A stretch of 64,000 nucleotides of DNA from Pseudomonas sp. P7548 (GTDB lineage: Bacteria > Pseudomonadota > Gammaproteobacteria > Pseudomonadales > Pseudomonadaceae): positions 1 through 64,000 of the forward strand of contig NZ_JACARO010000038.1 of assembly GCF_013386585.1 (NCBI RefSeq), given 5' to 3'. How positions within the stretch are numbered: the first letter of the stretch is position 1; each line of letters opens with the position of its first letter. The notes under the pieces are model-generated. The model made no database searches and had not been told where the DNA came from. It worked only from the letters and a program-made list of their open reading frames with translations. Shown piece after piece: positions 1 through 11,200 of the stretch. The position numbers and the translations under genes were made by a program.

Positions 1-1
1 T

Positions 2-1063
<1,062 letters not shown>

Positions 1064-1075
1064 ATGGAGAGCACC

Positions 1076-1714
1076 ATGAAATTTGCCCGCTACATTACCG
1101 AGATCGCCGAACGTCTCACCCCGACCAACCGGCCCAAAGGTTTTGCGGAGTTCTTGGTCGCGCTACTGGGTGAACTTGCCAAGGGACGCCCGATTTCGCG
1201 AACTACGCTTGCCAGGACTCTTGGCTGGCCCGCTGAGCAAGTGGCGGCTGTGCTCGAACAAGCCACCAGTACCGAATACGACAACGATGGGAACATCATC
1301 GGCTATGTCCTCACCTTGCGCGAGACGTCGCATGTCTTGGAAATTGACAACCGCCGGCTGTATGCCTGGTGCGCGCTGGACACCCTGATGCTCCCGGCGT
1401 TAATCGGCCGTACAGCTCGCGTCTCGTCGCATTGCGCTGCAACTGGAGCACCCGTTTCGCTTACGGTTTCACCCAGCGAGATACAGGCTGTTGAACCTGC
1501 CGACGTGGCAGTGTCACTGGTATTGCCGCAGGAGGCGGCCGACGTTCGTCAGTCCTTCTGTTGCCATGTGCATTTCTTCGCATCTATCCCAGCGGCAGAA
1601 GATTGGGCCTCCAAGCATCAAGGATTGACTATCGTAAGCGTCCAAGAGGCGTTCGGCGTGGGCCAGGAGCTTAATCGACATCTGTTGCAGACCCTTCCAA
1701 TGAGAACATCGTGA
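1076..1714 (+). CDS. merB: Organomercurial lyase MerB
   Basis: MerB cleaves the carbon-mercury bond of organomercurials by protonolysis and passes Hg(II) to MerA. The catalytic triad is present: Cys99 and Asp102 (YAWCALDTL) and Cys162 ([10 protein letters not shown]), corresponding to C96, D99 and C159 of the studied enzyme with a 3-residue offset. The length of about 212 residues is normal. The frame is open from ATG 1064, but GGAGA at 1066-1070 sits just upstream of ATG 1076 and the family N-terminus (MK-A-YI) fits, so I chose 1076. It lies 12 bases after merA. No merD or merE follows; about 20 bases after the stop, IS66-associated DNA begins, so the operon tail has been lost. Confidence 0.96.
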   Translation: MKFARYITEIAERLTPTNRPKGFAEFLVALLGELAKGRPISRTTLARTLGWPAEQVAAVLEQATSTEYDNDGNIIGYVLTLRETSHVLEIDNRRLYAWCALDTLMLPALIGRTARVSSHCAATGAPVSLTVSPSEIQAVEPADVAVSLVLPQEAADVRQSFCCHVHFFASIPAAEDWASKHQGLTIVSVQEAFGVGQELNRHLLQTLPMRTS

Positions 1715-1734
1715 TTGGATTTCGACTCAATGTC

Positions 1735-2106
1735 CTACGGAGTGGGCATCGGATTTCTCTTTCCGACTTTGATCCGGTGATCCCAGCCATCGCCAAAGTC
1801 ATAGACCTAGCGGAATGTCCTTTTCCCGTTCAACGCTTTGATCAGAGTCTTGCGGGTCTCCGAGTTCACGGGAGGCCCCCATCCATCGGAGTCGGGAATA
1901 CCGTAACTCTCACCAGCTATTTCAAACTCATGCAGATGGTCATCGTGCCAGCCCATTGCGATCTGGATCACCGCGTGCAATTTGCCTAAGGTGATGTTCT
2001 CGGGCACCGCCACACGGCGCCAGATGGCAGGTTCGATCCACTTCAATTCAATGTGCAGTAGCAACAAATCAGGTTCGGGTTTTGGCAAGCGAACAGTTTT
2101 GACCAT
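1735..2106 (-). pseudogene. pRiA4b ORF-3-like IS66 passenger gene, nonsense-broken and truncated
   Basis: The first 99 codons match the plasmid pRiA4b ORF-3 family (IEPAIWRRVAVPENITLGKLH, HDDHLHEFEI), proteins often found beside IS66 genes and of unknown function. The reading ends at a TAG at 1807-1809 exactly where the family has a Tyr in the conserved YDFGD-W-H block. In the same frame the sequence continues VYDFGDGWDHRIKV and then meets another stop at 1735, so the rest of the domain is missing. The ATG is 3 bases beyond the tnpC stop, suggesting translational coupling and passenger status in the IS66 unit. The truncated end faces merB, so the left end of the IS66 element was lost in the event that joined it to the mer operon. 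Confidence 0.8.
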
Positions 2107-2109
2107 GGA

Positions 2110-3615
2110 TCAGGCGGCCTCGCAGAGTTCCGTGGAGGCGAGAGAAACGTTCCAGGGCAGCAGTTCGTCGACCCGATTGATCGGGTGGTCGGCGATGCGC
2201 TCCAGCACGTGTGTCAAATAGGCTTGCGGGTTCAGGTCGTTGAGTTTGGCTGAACCCACCAGGCTGTAAATCGCAGCCGCTCGTTCGCCGCCGGCGTTGG
2301 AACCGACGAACAGATAATTTTTTCTGCCTAGCGCGACAGCACGTAGCGCGCGTTCGGCAGCGTTGTTGTCGATCTCAATTCGCCCGTCATCGCAATAGCG
2401 CACCAAGGCCTGCCACCGATTGAGGGCATAGAGAATCGCACCGCCCAATGCCGATTTTTTCGACAGTTGAGTCAGCGTCTGGTTGAGCCACGCGTGGAGT
2501 TGTTCCAGCAGCGGACTGGCTCGGCTTTGCCGAACCACTTTTCGCAGGTTGGGCGGTTGCCCTCGAATCTCGCTTTCGATGGCATACAGGGCCGCAATCC
2601 GTTGCAGCGCCTCGGCGGCAAGTGGTGAAGCCAGGTCTTTGTAGACCTCGTAAAACTTGCGCCGGGCGTGAGCCCAACACGCCGCTTCCTCAATGGTGCC
2701 CGTGGCATATAGTTGAGCAAAACCGGCATAGCCGTCCGCCTGCAAGATCCCGCTGAAGCGCTTGAGATGCGCGCGGGGATGTTGCCCCTTGCGATCCGGC
2801 GAGTAGGCAAACCAGACCGCCGCCGGTGTCGCGTCCCCCGTAGGTCGGTCGTCCCGCACGTACGTCCACAGGCGCGCCGATTTGGTCTTGCCGTTGCCCG
2901 GCGCGAGCACGCCAATCGGCGTGTCGTCGGCATGGACTTTGTGTCCGCTCATGACGTGGTGCTCAAGGGCGTTGATCAGTGGTCGCAGCAACTGACTGCT
3001 CTGGCCAACCCAGTCGGCCAGGGTTGAGCGCTCCAGCTCCACGCCCTCACGGGCGTAGATCTCGGACTGCCGATACAACGGCAAATGATCGACAAACTTC
3101 GAGACCAGCACATGGGCCAACAACCCTGGGCCGGCAAGACCTCGGGCGATCGGGCGACTCGGTGCCGGCACCTGGGCGAAGTGCTCGCAGCAGCGGCAAA
3201 CCCACTTCGGACGGACATGGCGAATGACTTTGAAACGTGCCGGAACGTACTCCAGCACTTCGGACACATCCTCACCTAAATGGCGAAGCGTCCCACCGCA
3301 GCCAGTGCATTGCGACTCGGGCTGATGAACGTGGGTTTCGCGAGGTAGGTGTTCAGGCAATGGTTTACGGCGCGAAACTGCGCGAGGTGCCGGCTCGACT
3401 GGAGGTGTCTTTTCGGCTTGGCTGATTTGCAGCTCATCAAGGCTCAACTGGAGCTGGTCGATCATCGCTTCCAGTTGCTCGGAGCTGCGACCGAACTGCG
3501 TACGACGCAGCTTGGCGATCATCATCTTCAAGCGCTCAATCTCTGCGTGCTGGGCAGCGATCAGCGCCTTCAAGGCTTGAAGATCATTCGGCAGGGAGTC
3601 GGTCACGAGGGTCAT
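2110..3615 (-). CDS. tnpC: IS66 TnpC transposase (DDE)
   Basis: This 501-residue protein is the catalytic transposase of IS66 elements. It has the N-terminal leucine-zipper-like coiled coil (about residues 10-65), the zinc-binding segment (CTGCGGTLRHLGEDVSE, then CRCCEHF), the DDE core (HADDTPIGVL; QADGYAGFAQLY; the IDNNAAERALRA block near residue 410) and the IS66 C-terminal domain (LFVGSNAGGERAAAIYSLV). The length is typical and the frame has no lesions. It is 37 bases downstream of tnpB and ends 3 bases before the passenger gene start. Confidence 0.95.
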   Translation of the reverse strand: MTLVTDSLPNDLQALKALIAAQHAEIERLKMMIAKLRRTQFGRSSEQLEAMIDQLQLSLDELQISQAEKTPPVEPAPRAVSRRKPLPEHLPRETHVHQPESQCTGCGGTLRHLGEDVSEVLEYVPARFKVIRHVRPKWVCRCCEHFAQVPAPSRPIARGLAGPGLLAHVLVSKFVDHLPLYRQSEIYAREGVELERSTLADWVGQSSQLLRPLINALEHHVMSGHKVHADDTPIGVLAPGNGKTKSARLWTYVRDDRPTGDATPAAVWFAYSPDRKGQHPRAHLKRFSGILQADGYAGFAQLYATGTIEEAACWAHARRKFYEVYKDLASPLAAEALQRIAALYAIESEIRGQPPNLRKVVRQSRASPLLEQLHAWLNQTLTQLSKKSALGGAILYALNRWQALVRYCDDGRIEIDNNAAERALRAVALGRKNYLFVGSNAGGERAAAIYSLVGSAKLNDLNPQAYLTHVLERIADHPINRVDELLPWNVSLASTELCEAA

Positions 3616-3652
3616 GCCCGAATATTACTGGGGATTTTTTCAGCGCGGCAAG

Positions 3653-3997
3653 TCAGACCGCGAGGACGGGTGCTGTACGAATTGGCCGGCGCCAATCAAT
3701 GCCCTCCAACAGCATCGACAACTGCGCGGTCGTCAGCGACACGCTGCCGCTGGTTGCTTGCGGCCAGACAAAGCGTCCTTGCTCCAACCGTTTGCAAAAC
3801 AGGCACAAGCCGTCGCCATCCCACCACAACAGTTTGATCCGGTCACCACGCCGTCCGCGAAAGGCGAAGATCTGACCGGAGAAGGGATCGGCTTCCAGTT
3901 GAGTCTGCACCATGGCCGCCAAACCGTCGAAGCCACGACGCATGTCCGTGACGCCAGCGGCGATCCAGATACGGGTTCCAGCGGGAGGGGCAATCAT
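3653..3997 (-). CDS. tnpB: IS66 TnpB (Orf2) accessory protein
   Basis: TnpB is a 114-residue accessory protein needed for IS66-family transposition; its biochemical role is not settled. The family pattern is clear: PAGTRIWIAAGVTDMRRGFD near the N-terminus, IFAFRGRRGDRIKLLWWDGDGLCL in the middle and FVWPQATSGSVSLTTAQLSMLLEGIDW at the C-terminus. It overlaps the tnpA stop by 4 bases (ATGA-type overlap), which indicates translational coupling. Confidence 0.93.
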   Translation of the reverse strand: MIAPPAGTRIWIAAGVTDMRRGFDGLAAMVQTQLEADPFSGQIFAFRGRRGDRIKLLWWDGDGLCLFCKRLEQGRFVWPQATSGSVSLTTAQLSMLLEGIDWRRPIRTAPVLAV

Positions 3998-4383
3998 CGC
4001 ACTAACTGCTGCAAGACGAGTTGCAGCGTCTGCGGGTCTGGTGCTCCGGTGATACGCAACTTGGCTTTTCCTACCTCAACTGCGATCTCGGAATGACACT
4101 CTGCCTGTGGCTGGAAGACTGGCGGCAGATCCATTGGCGCCTCGATCACCTGGACTGGCAAAAACGAAGCACTCTGGCTGACCGGGCCGAATAGCCCTTC
4201 TTGGTATTGCTGCCGCCAGCGAAAGACCAGATTGGCATTGACGTCATGTTCGCGAGCGATCAATGACACGGAGGCGCCAGGCTGGAAGGTGGCCTCGACG
4301 ACTTGGCGTTTAAAGTCCAGCGGAAAGTTGGGGCGGCGACCGGCTCGACGGGCTGGGGCAACTGTATCCAAGATAGTGTCCAC
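3994..4383 (-). CDS. tnpA: IS66 TnpA (Orf1) DNA-binding protein
   Basis: This 129-residue protein has the HTH_Tnp_1-type domain of IS66 TnpA (RRPNFPLDFKRQVVEATFQ; SVSLIAREHDVNANLVFRWR) and a C-terminal tail of low conservation. It is expected to bind the element ends. The start is a GTG (GTGGACACTATC), embedded in an inverted repeat at 4368-4408 described separately; a GTGGACA start inside a palindrome recurs at both other IS66 copies in this window. The frame is intact. Confidence 0.9.
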   Translation of the reverse strand: MDTILDTVAPARRAGRRPNFPLDFKRQVVEATFQPGASVSLIAREHDVNANLVFRWRQQYQEGLFGPVSQSASFLPVQVIEAPMDLPPVFQPQAECHSEIAVEVGKAKLRITGAPDPQTLQLVLQQLVR

Positions 4384-4408
4384 TAAAAAATGGTGTCCAC
4401 TATCTTGG
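4368..4408 (-). promoter_or_regulatory. Inverted repeat around the tnpA start codon (IS66 copy 1)
   Basis: Perfect 11-base arms, ccaagatagtg (4368-4378) and cactatcttgg (4398-4408), enclose a 19-base spacer containing the GTG start of tnpA (4381-4383) and an A/T tract. In mRNA this could fold over the start region and limit TnpA translation. Equivalent palindromes at 51387-51404 and, split by an insertion, at 60499-60513/61977-61991 support a functional role. Confidence 0.6.
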
Positions 4409-4424
4409 CCAATTTGGAGGGCTG

Positions 4425-6143
4425 TCAGGAGAGGGTGCTGGCCGGACGGTTACGCACCTTCACGCCCCAAATCAATAGGTGACGAGGCCTGGAGCTAGCG
4501 ACGTAGGCAAAACGCGCGGCTTCTGAAAGCGGATCTTTAAGCCAATCCTTCCAATGCGATTGGGAACCCGATTTGAGCGACGAGACAACAACAGTCACAT
4601 CATGAGTCTCACCCTTCACCTGATGGATCGTGGCGTAGCGGCGTGTCGATGCCGGTTGCTGATGCGCCATGGATAGTCGAGCGGATAGCGCTTGGGACCC
4701 CAAACCCGCTGGTGCGACTAAGCTTACCTCCTTAAGGCCTGTAAGCTTTGCAGCGATAGCTTCCAACGCGAAAGGTTGGTCAGGGATCTGCCGAATTGCA
4801 CGTTTCGCGAGTGCTGCCCATTGCTTCCAAGTCAGACCAATATCTGATGCCCCACAAACACTCAGGTATTTGAGGCAATTGAAAACAAATCGGCGCCACG
4901 CAAGCTTGGACTCTATCTCAATCGGACAATAGAGGCTCGCGGGAGTGACTTCGAGATTCAGCTTGAAAGCCAACCATCCTGCGAAAGACTTCAGTGCGCG
5001 CCTCACCTCCTCTAGGTTTTGGCTCTCGATCGATACACAGGACAAAGCCAAGTCTTCCAACACACTGAACTTTCCACCGCGTGAGAAACGTTGGAGTGTG
5101 CTGTGCCCCCGAGCAACGATCACCACATCTTGATAGCCTTGAGCAAGGGCGATGATCAGGGGAGTTAGCTCCGATGGGCACTGCTGATACTGAATCAGCT
5201 TCGGCTTCAATGGCTCGATGTTTGGGTTGCCAGCACTTTTTGCGACATTCAGCAGATCACTGCAAAGATCGACAATCGCCTGGCCGCTTCGCCAATTGGC
5301 AGTTAGTTCGTACTCAGTGAATTGCAGATCATCCAGCAGTTTCCGTACGCGCTCTGGATTTGATTTTCTGAACCCGTATATAGACTGATTCAAGTCACCC
5401 ACAAAATGAAACTTCATTCCTCGCCTAGCTAATTGCCTGACAATGTCCAACTGCTCCGCGGACAGGTCCTGGCACTCGTCAACGACCGTAATAGGGAACC
5501 GGCGAACGACTTTGGCGAGATATTCTTCGAACTGAGTGCCTCTCAAAGCCATGAGGGCAATCATGTCGATGTCCCGGTAGGTTGCGAACCCGCCCTTCCA
5601 AAACCGCTTTTTGGTATCGACCAGATCCTGCTTGGTCTCAGCACTCAGCTCCGCAGCATTGAGCTGGACATCCGTCAGCTCTCCTGTAGCGAACACGAAG
5701 CGCTTACTGTCCAGGTCGTAGTCATATTTGCACGCTGAAATCGTCCTCCCACATATCTTGGTCTTCGTGCGAAAAATGTTGGCTGTCTTATCGATGAGCC
5801 GGATGCGATAGTCACCATCCCTCCCCGGATAACCTGTTATCTGACTCGCTATTTTTGCCACGATATGGGTGAGAAGGAAGCTGTCGAACGTAGAGACGCA
5901 ATGGGGATGTGCCAGTGGCTCTCCCAAATGTTCGGTGAGCCGAAGTTTCAACTCATCAGTCGCGCTATTGGAAAAGGTCAACACAGCGATTCCGGATGGA
6001 AACCGCCGCCATTTCTGAATCGACTTGCACACCATGGCGGCAAGGACTTCAGTTTTGCCGCTTCCCGGACAAGCCTTTAGGTAGATATTCTCTTCCAGCG
6101 AAGCGCCTATATAAGCCCGCTGCTCATCGGTGGGGAACGTCAT
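4425..6143 (-). CDS. gajB: Gabija helicase GajB (UvrD-like), 3' end replaced by IS66
   Basis: This is an SF1 UvrD/Rep-like helicase: motif I ACPGSGKT (residues 24-31), motif Ia TFSNSATDEL, motif II VVDECQD (221-226), motif III GDLNQSIYGF, motif V HQVKGETHD and motif VI ARFAYVASSRPRHLLIWG. It overlaps the stop of the OLD-family nuclease by 4 bases, the gajA-gajB arrangement of Gabija, in which GajB is thought to be activated by DNA ends and to work with the GajA nuclease against phage. The native frame ends around GVKVR; the last 8 codons (NRPASTLS) come from the terminal repeat of the adjacent IS66. All helicase motifs remain, so activity may persist. Confidence 0.85.
   Translation of the reverse strand: MTFPTDEQRAYIGASLEENIYLKACPGSGKTEVLAAMVCKSIQKWRRFPSGIAVLTFSNSATDELKLRLTEHLGEPLAHPHCVSTFDSFLLTHIVAKIASQITGYPGRDGDYRIRLIDKTANIFRTKTKICGRTISACKYDYDLDSKRFVFATGELTDVQLNAAELSAETKQDLVDTKKRFWKGGFATYRDIDMIALMALRGTQFEEYLAKVVRRFPITVVDECQDLSAEQLDIVRQLARRGMKFHFVGDLNQSIYGFRKSNPERVRKLLDDLQFTEYELTANWRSGQAIVDLCSDLLNVAKSAGNPNIEPLKPKLIQYQQCPSELTPLIIALAQGYQDVVIVARGHSTLQRFSRGGKFSVLEDLALSCVSIESQNLEEVRRALKSFAGWLAFKLNLEVTPASLYCPIEIESKLAWRRFVFNCLKYLSVCGASDIGLTWKQWAALAKRAIRQIPDQPFALEAIAAKLTGLKEVSLVAPAGLGSQALSARLSMAHQQPASTRRYATIHQVKGETHDVTVVVSSLKSGSQSHWKDWLKDPLSEAARFAYVASSRPRHLLIWGVKVRNRPASTLS
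4430..4453 (-). repeat. Right terminal inverted repeat of IS66 copy 1
   Basis: Read on the minus strand the end starts GTAACCGTCCGGCCAGCACC. Close relatives lie at 51454 (GTATCCGTCCGACCA) and 51671 (GTAGCCGTCCGACCA). The repeat lies within the last codons of gajB, placing the insertion point at base 4453/4454. Confidence 0.8.
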
Positions 6144-8044
6144 TCGGCGCCCTCTGGCTGTGCCTCACAAGCCCAGAGGATGGCTGCACGAATGTATTCG
6201 GGCACCACGAAATCCTCCAAGTTTTCCGCTAAGGCATCTGCCAGGACTTGAGCATAGAGGCCTTTACCCATGTCATCAGAGTCGATGCGATCCAGCAGTT
6301 GCCCAGCGTACTCTGCCTTTTGAGCGTTCGGCATGTCGCCAAAATTCAATTCCGATGCCTCGTCCAGTCCCTTTTTGACAGTGCCTTGAGTGGGCCAATG
6401 ATTCGCGGCGACTGCAAACATCCTGCTCAGGTTGTTGCTCTCGAGGGCGATGTCATACTCGAAGGTCTTGTACTTACCGGCGTAAAGTCTTCCGTACTCG
6501 GATTTTGCAATGATCGGAATAAGCTTGAGGGCATGGTTACTGCCTGCCATAAAGCTCTCTTGATGAGGCAAGTAAGGAACAATTGTCTTTTTACCCTCAT
6601 CGTCCTCAATGGTTTCGACCGACTTGGGAGGATCATTGTCGGTGAGCCCTGCACATCGAACCGGCACATTGCTGGCTTGGACTTTCTCATCCGCGTCACA
6701 GAACAGCTGCATGAAGTGATTGAAGTAGATGCCATTCAAGTTGATGATCGATACGCCGTAGTCGTCTAGGGAATCTCGGCCTTTCCCATATGCTCGTAGC
6801 ACGATACGAGCCAACTCCGGTACAACGATCGCTTCGGCGATACCCTCAACCAAGATAACGCCTTTCGAAAACAGTAGGTTCGATTTGGTAACGTCCAACC
6901 AGCGATCAATGAATCGACGGCTTGGATCGGAAAGCCCGCACTTACGCAGAGGGACTGCGATCGGCTGGTCTTTGCGGGACAGATGAATAATGTTGTCGAC
7001 GGACACCGCTGACGAGATGACGGTGGAGTGAGTGGTAACAATGACCTGGATCCCCTTCGCTGCCGCGACTGTTCGCAAGTGCCTCAGCAAACGGATTTGC
7101 AATTGAGGATGTAAATGCGCCTCTGGCTCTTCGATCAGTAGTAGGCGCAGGAACGTCTCTTCACCTCGGTCCTCATCTACCTCTAGGATCAGCTCCGCCA
7201 GAATCGATGCGATGTACAGCAAGTTGTTGTACCCGAGGCTGTTCTCTTCGAGTGACCTGAATTGAGTAGCATCGGCGCCATTAAGGTCTGGGTAATACAG
7301 CAGTCTGAGACCCTCAACAATTTTCGAGAAATTGACCTCCGAAAACTGGATGAGCGTGCCCTGAGAGAGATTCATGCCCAAGGCTTCCTTGAGGTTGTCT
7401 CCAATCCGCTGGTTGGCCTGCTTGATGGCGTAGTCATCGCTCTCGGCCAACTCTTGATTGAATTCTCCAACCCGCTGCTCGAGCGGATGAGCCACTCCTG
7501 CCTTGCGGCACTCGTCGATCTCCTTGCGGCAAAGCGCCTTCATCAACCGGGCAAGCCGTGACTGGCGACCTTCGCGAAGTTTGACTTCGGCGTCACGCAA
7601 CGGCGGGAGATAGACGCAGTGGATCAGATCGAGGATTTCGACCTCTACAGGCTTGATCCGCTGATGCCCACCCCAGATGGAGTATCGATATCGGCCGCGC
7701 GACTCCCGGTTCGTTGCAGTGAAGGTAAGTTTGGCCTCAGGCTCCTGGCCGCACCAATCGATAAAGGCTGTGCTCTCATCTTGGTCCAGCCCGCTGAACG
7801 TGGCCTCAATACGAATAGCCTCGGTAGCTAATGCCCCTGGCTCGAAGCCGCGGTAGAAGTCTCGCTCATGGATGTTTCGCTTTCCCGACTCGGAGTCATT
7901 GAACAACTGCCGAATTGCACTGATGATCCCCGTTTTACCAGCCCCATTCTCCCCTACCAGGACGTTGAGGCCATCATGCAACTCAATGGTGAAGCCTGTG
8001 TTGAAACATTTAAAACCATCAATTTCCAAGGCGCGGAGATACAT
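6140..8044 (-). CDS. gajA: Gabija endonuclease GajA (OLD family ATPase-TOPRIM)
   Basis: The protein joins an ABC-type ATPase to a C-terminal TOPRIM nuclease. Walker A is GENGAGKT (residues 31-38), Walker B is LLLIEEPEAHLHPQ, the His-switch region is VIVTTHST, and the TOPRIM motifs are GVILVEGIAEA (catalytic Glu) and GLTDNDPP (DxD). GajA is a nucleotide-inhibited, sequence-specific nicking endonuclease in studied Gabija systems. I chose ATG 8044 because AGGAAAGGA precedes it and the ATPase beta-strand MYLRALEIDGF begins there; the frame is open to 8092. gajB follows with overlap. Gabija is the best match for the pair, though plain OLD-helicase pairs of other kinds exist. Confidence 0.87.
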   Translation of the reverse strand: MYLRALEIDGFKCFNTGFTIELHDGLNVLVGENGAGKTGIISAIRQLFNDSESGKRNIHERDFYRGFEPGALATEAIRIEATFSGLDQDESTAFIDWCGQEPEAKLTFTATNRESRGRYRYSIWGGHQRIKPVEVEILDLIHCVYLPPLRDAEVKLREGRQSRLARLMKALCRKEIDECRKAGVAHPLEQRVGEFNQELAESDDYAIKQANQRIGDNLKEALGMNLSQGTLIQFSEVNFSKIVEGLRLLYYPDLNGADATQFRSLEENSLGYNNLLYIASILAELILEVDEDRGEETFLRLLLIEEPEAHLHPQLQIRLLRHLRTVAAAKGIQVIVTTHSTVISSAVSVDNIIHLSRKDQPIAVPLRKCGLSDPSRRFIDRWLDVTKSNLLFSKGVILVEGIAEAIVVPELARIVLRAYGKGRDSLDDYGVSIINLNGIYFNHFMQLFCDADEKVQASNVPVRCAGLTDNDPPKSVETIEDDEGKKTIVPYLPHQESFMAGSNHALKLIPIIAKSEYGRLYAGKYKTFEYDIALESNNLSRMFAVAANHWPTQGTVKKGLDEASELNFGDMPNAQKAEYAGQLLDRIDSDDMGKGLYAQVLADALAENLEDFVVPEYIRAAILWACEAQPEGAE

Positions 8045-8273
8045 TCGAGTCCTTTCCTGTAATAGTCGAGGAGATTCTCCTGCCTCACCCACTCACGGGC
8101 TGAGGCGGACATTCTCTGCATGATGGCAGTACGCACATACCTGTTTGATGTTTACTTATGAGCGTAGGAGCTGGGCAGCGAAGTCAATTTGCGATCTATC
8201 AACCGTGTCAGTTACCCAGTAAATAGCGCGAAGTGCAGCCCTTCCCTGATGCATAAAAGTCCTGGGACACCGC

Positions 8274-11200
8274 CTAGAACAAGCCAACCACGCCAACACG
8301 GCGTTCCCACTGCATCTCTGCCTCTCGCTTGTACTTGTCTGTTGTTCTCTCAACCTCTACCCGAGCAAACAACCGAAGATTCATTGCCAACGCAAGCTTC
8401 TTCAGAGCATTAGCATCAACTTCGAGAAGAAAACCCGATGATTTAGGCTCGTGCAATCGGCGTCCTTGATCAAAGGCCTCCTGCCACTCGACTCCACGGC
8501 TAAACATGGCTCCCCTAAGTCGCGTACCAAGATAGTCGGCACACTCTTCAACATCTGGAAAACACGTCCTCCAGACACCAGAAAGTGCCGCAAGCTCACG
8601 AGTGTGCCTACCTCGAAAAACGCGCAACGAAGAGGACACTAGCGGCACGATCGGCTCCGTAACGCCCCCTTCACGCCAAGGCAACTCAAATCGGTACAAG
8701 TTGCGATTGCGAATCCGTGAGTCCGCGTATAACGCAGACAATGTGGCGCTAGGAAGCTCCATCCCAGTCGCGAGGGAACCGAACATTTCGACTCGGACAA
8801 CACATGCCCTTTGGCATTGACTGCCTATCTCGCCGCCGCTGCGCTGCTCAGTGTACTCAAACAACCGGGCGAAGCCGTCCTCAACGCTAAGGGCGGCCTC
8901 TACGCAAGCATCAAGGTCAGCGAATTCCATGAAATCTGCATCACATGCCGCGACACTCAGCCAGTCTACTTTCTCGGGACGGGAGACAGGCTTGACCAAG
9001 CTATCGGTAGGGTCCCGCAACCTCAATACCTCTGCTGCTTCTGAGAGGTAAGTAGGATTGATCTCACGCGCATCCATGAGGCGAGAAACAGCGCGATTTA
9101 CCGATGATCGGCATGCCTCGTCAAACGTCGCCGCAATCTCCAACTCATCAAAGTTGGTATTGATGTTATGCGCTCGATGTACCGCAGATTCCTGCTCCAA
9201 CCCTTCGTGGGCGTCGGGATACGTCTCATGGAGAATTCGCAACGCCTCCGAGCGCATCAACTTCGGGTGGGCGAAGCCTTTCGAAAGAGTATTGATCACC
9301 CAACCTTGGTATTGGGTCCAAGGAACTGGAAAAAGGGCGCCACCAACAAGTTGCGGACTCAGCACCTCTGGAATACTAGGGTGCAAAAGCAACGCATGCG
9401 CCTTTTCAGCCAAGGGGTGAGCTGGGCTTGTCTGACGCTTATCTCCACTAAGCGCCAAAGCCAGCGAAGCGCGGATGTTGTAATGCGCCTCGCCAGAAGC
9501 TGCGTCATATAACCACGACGCCCATTGCTCCACCAGCTCTGGGTGCAACCGACCCAACGAGTCGAGCATCGAAATCACGTACTCTCGCTGCCCGTCGGTC
9601 AGGATGTGCCAGTAACTACGCATGAATTCAATCAGATCGGGTCTCTTGCCACACAGCTCCACCAAGGCTTCCACGGCCAGTAGCCGAACATCAATCTCAG
9701 GGTACTTTAGAAGCGCCAACAAATAGCCGACAGCCTCTCCCTCGAAACCGAACCCGTCCTCGGCAGATATCCAGTGATGTTCTATAGGCTTTGATATCAG
9801 ACCGGCCGTGAGGCGCCGATTGTGAAGAGCCCAAGTGTCATACAGTGCAACGCCGTCCAAGGCCATTGCCGAATTCAAGCTATCAATGAGCCCTCCAAGC
9901 CTGTACACCAGTGACGTGGGGTACTTGTTGTACTGATGTCTGAAGCTGTCGAGCATGAAGCGGCAGCCCCTACTTGCATCAATTTCAAGTGACAACTCAC
10001 ATATTTCACGGCACAGATCCAAGTGCTCGAAAAAGAAATCCGCGATGGAGTCCCGTGCCTCTTCAAGTAACTCAAATGCTTCCTCCGGGTTCGCCAGACG
10101 ATAGCGTTTCGCGACCTCAACCAAGGCCAGCGCGCGTGCGTCAGATGTCAATTTTTCTCGAGCGAGCGCCAACCAACTGGGCAGTTGAGTAAACGAAGCC
10201 CCCTGAATTCTGTCTGGCAGCAACGCACGAAGCTCGCCTTCAACACGGTAGCCAATGCCGACTGGGCGAAGCAATTTGTCAAGCCAGGCATCAAGATCGA
10301 AAGCCTCCTTAAATCGCGCGAAACTCAGTTGTGGTACTCCAACGAATAGCGAAAACCCGTCAACAGTCTCACGAACGACTTCTTCGGCAGCCTCGCGCAA
10401 ATGTGCATCGTCCCTTCCATATAGACCAAGAATCTGCTGCTCGAATGATTCGAGGAATACCTCAAATTCCTGATCAAGGTCGGGGGGAACTGATTTCAGC
10501 GAAGACGTGGCGAGCAGCGCTCGGCGCCAATCATCACGCTCCTGAGACAACCTGGTCGCTGTCCTCTCCCTCAGCTCTTGATGAGCAAATTCCTCCAGTT
10601 TCACTCGGAATGCTGCGGTGTCGCCCGGGTCAAGTCTCTCCAATGTTGCTTTAACTTGCGTTCTGAAATCGTCGGAATAGTTTGTTTCTGACTGCTCCTC
10701 CGACGGTTCCTCAGGCTCCCAATACATCACCTCGTCACGCTGCGCATCCTCGTTGGCAGGTTCAATAGCGTTTCGCATCACGGCCCATTCGCTTAACAGC
10801 CGAGGCCGATTTTTCTCGACCAAAAACATTTGACGTGCGAACTCATAGGTCTCATCTGCTACGTCATAACTGCGTTGTTTGAGTAATGCCGCAAAGAAAC
10901 CCCGCATTGCGGGCAGCGTCTCATCATCGAAGTGCCCATAGTTCTGCCAGCGAGACATCGTTTTCAGGACTGCCAGCAATATCCGTTTATCGAATGACGA
11001 CACGGCGTTAAGTTCCGACAACACACCACCTAGTGCACGCTCACGAAATATTTGTCGCTCCTCGGCTACCACCCCCCGAAAGACTTCAGCTGGCCACCAT
11101 TGCGCAACAAGGCCCAACAGACCTTCGATAGCAATCGCCACCTGTTTCCCGGCCCCCGTGTCCTCTAAATGGTGGGCAAGTTCGAGCTGTTCCGCTAGAC

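Larger units (their letters stand above)
1735..4453 (-). mobile_element. IS66-family element (copy 1), left end lost
   Basis: The unit holds tnpA, tnpB and tnpC in IS66 order plus a broken passenger gene. The right terminus is recognisable: on the minus strand it begins GTAACCGTCCGGCCAGC at 4453, the GTAA-type IS66 end, and a related end occurs at 51454. The left terminus is not found; the passenger breaks off around 1735 next to merB. The bases just outside the right end are gcaccttc; no copy is seen on the left, as expected if a later deletion removed that end. All three transposition genes are open, but without a left end the copy is probably not mobile by itself. Confidence 0.85.

Noticed and set aside
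1631..1650. gtaagcgtcc as the missing left end of IS66 copy 1
   Set aside because: It lies inside the intact C-terminal coding part of merB with normal family residues, so it is a chance match.
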